Virus record (IMG/VR): IMGVR_UViG_3300042939_000736
Span: 186,001 to 250,000 of that record
Direction: 5' to 3' (one strand)
DNA length: 64,000 bases
Source of the DNA: a virus
Positions 63,491 through 64,000 of this stretch are shown one piece after another; the stretch's first letter is position 1, and each line of letters opens with the position of its first letter. The translations under genes and the position numbers were made by a program. Below the pieces are notes generated by a model. It saw nothing but the letters and a program-made list of their open reading frames with translations, made no database searches and was not told the origin of the DNA.

Positions 63491-64000
63491 ATGGATTTTG
63501 AGCAAATTTTGTTAGAAGACGGTAGAAGAAGACAAGTAATAAGAGCTATTGTTAGGGATATAATAACAGTTTATAAAAAAGAAGATGAAGGGGAATTTTA
63601 TTTACCAAATCACATTGAAAAAGATGATGACTATTATAATTTTACGAATTTTGACCATAATTTAATTGTAGAATTAATAATAATTGAAAACTATGACATA
63701 GAAGACTTTATTGTTGACGCTAACTATTGGAGAGACGAAGAAATAATTGAAATTATAATTGATTACAATCCTGATCGTAAATTCGAAACTTTATACGATT
63801 TAGTTGGTGAACTTAACCAAATTGTCGCCCACGAAATCAGACATATTGACCAAAAACATAAAGGTACACACGATCTTGATCAAGAAGAAGAGTATGACCC
63901 ATTTAAGTATTACAGTCAACCACATGAAGTTGACGCTCAAGTCTTTGGTTTTAATCGACTTTCCAAACTTACAAAAAAACCGTATGAAGCCGTGGTACGA
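63491..64000 (+). CDS. Partial HEIRH metalloprotease-like protein
   Basis: Open frame of 170 codons running off the right edge. MDFEQILLEDGRRRQVIRAI is weakly leader-like. IVAHEIRHIDQ (His114, Glu115, His118) is a zinc HExxH motif, followed about 30 residues later by QPHEVDAQVFGF, whose Glu could be the third ligand. Late-type promoter. Family not identified; C-terminus outside the window. Confidence 0.6.
   Translation, partial: MDFEQILLEDGRRRQVIRAIVRDIITVYKKEDEGEFYLPNHIEKDDDYYNFTNFDHNLIVELIIIENYDIEDFIVDANYWRDEEIIEIIIDYNPDRKFETLYDLVGELNQIVAHEIRHIDQKHKGTHDLDQEEEYDPFKYYSQPHEVDAQVFGFNRLSKLTKKPYEAVVR

Noticed and set aside
1-64000. CRISPR arrays, insertion sequences, integrase or att sites
   Set aside because: No spacer-repeat periodicity, transposase, terminal inverted repeats with target duplication, or integrase-like gene was seen. 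The 23-nt tandem repeats have no spacers.
1-64000. Bacterial chromosome instead of phage
   Set aside because: Metabolic and T9SS genes could be chromosomal, but the density of tiny overlapping genes, the leader family, phage-type small families and two promoter classes fit a large phage better. Without structural genes in view this is not excluded.

Overview
The window is strongly A+T-rich, densely packed with short genes, mostly on the + strand, and starts and ends inside genes. Many neighbours are coupled by ATGA or TAATG overlaps, starts lack clear Shine-Dalgarno sequences, and several promoters match the Bacteroidota form TAnnTTTG. Two secreted proteins carry Bacteroidota type IX secretion / gliding-motility C-terminal domains. 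Several small proteins look like families I know from tailed phages (DUF5856, DUF6915, the 'KYGANTKWC' protein, Cys-containing C-terminal tails). The best reading is an accessory region of a very large tailed phage of a Bacteroidota (flavobacteria-like) host. No terminase, portal, capsid or tail gene is visible, so this remains an inference.

Layout. 0-9 kb: small hypothetical genes plus nucleotide and nitrogen metabolism and repair genes (short UvrC, type II glutamine synthetase, thymidylate synthase, metallophosphoesterase, DUF2452). 9-23 kb: genes whose products begin with one of a few recurring N-terminal peptides (SGNH-like hydrolase, an 832-residue protein with a nuclease-like C-terminus, the KYGANTKWC protein). 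23-27.3 kb: a T9SS-sorted secreted protein, YceI, and a UmuD/UmuC-like mutagenesis pair. 27.3-35.7 kb: a tight series of leader-bearing genes (Ntn-hydrolase-like, DUF2237, HAD-like, ParB-like, ADP-ribosyltransferase-like). 35.7-37.5 kb: a nearly gene-free, repeat-rich region with a candidate noncoding RNA and a G-quadruplex motif. 37.5-57 kb: more leader-bearing genes, including M15, M23 and NlpC/P60 cell-wall peptidases, OmpA-like proteins and an expanded 'LRR...PCDY' module family, interrupted by minus-strand secreted CAP-like proteins and an FKBP. 57-64 kb: a SprB-repeat/CHU_C surface protein, small membrane proteins, GMP reductase, a thioesterase and a partial HEIRH metalloprotease-like gene.

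Main observation. About forty proteins of unrelated predicted function begin with one of a few short leaders (MKIIITExQ; MKxFIITExEKxRILxMH; MNLQENIxRIKxMMG; MKxIIRxILxEE; MKRIVRLTESDL; METNRFKQLLES), in many cases followed at residue 19-29 by hydrophobic-x-Glu just where the unique part begins. This resembles the T4 capsid-targeting sequence, cleaved after (L/I)-x-E by the prohead protease. The inference is a virion-packaged set of effectors sharing interchangeable leaders. In one case the predicted cut (I-H-E|C) would expose the catalytic cysteine of an N-terminal-nucleophile hydrolase. These genes mostly lie behind a TATTTAT motif, often ending only 4-6 nt before ATG (candidate late promoter with leaderless mRNAs), while many metabolic and secreted genes use the host-like TAnnTTTG element.
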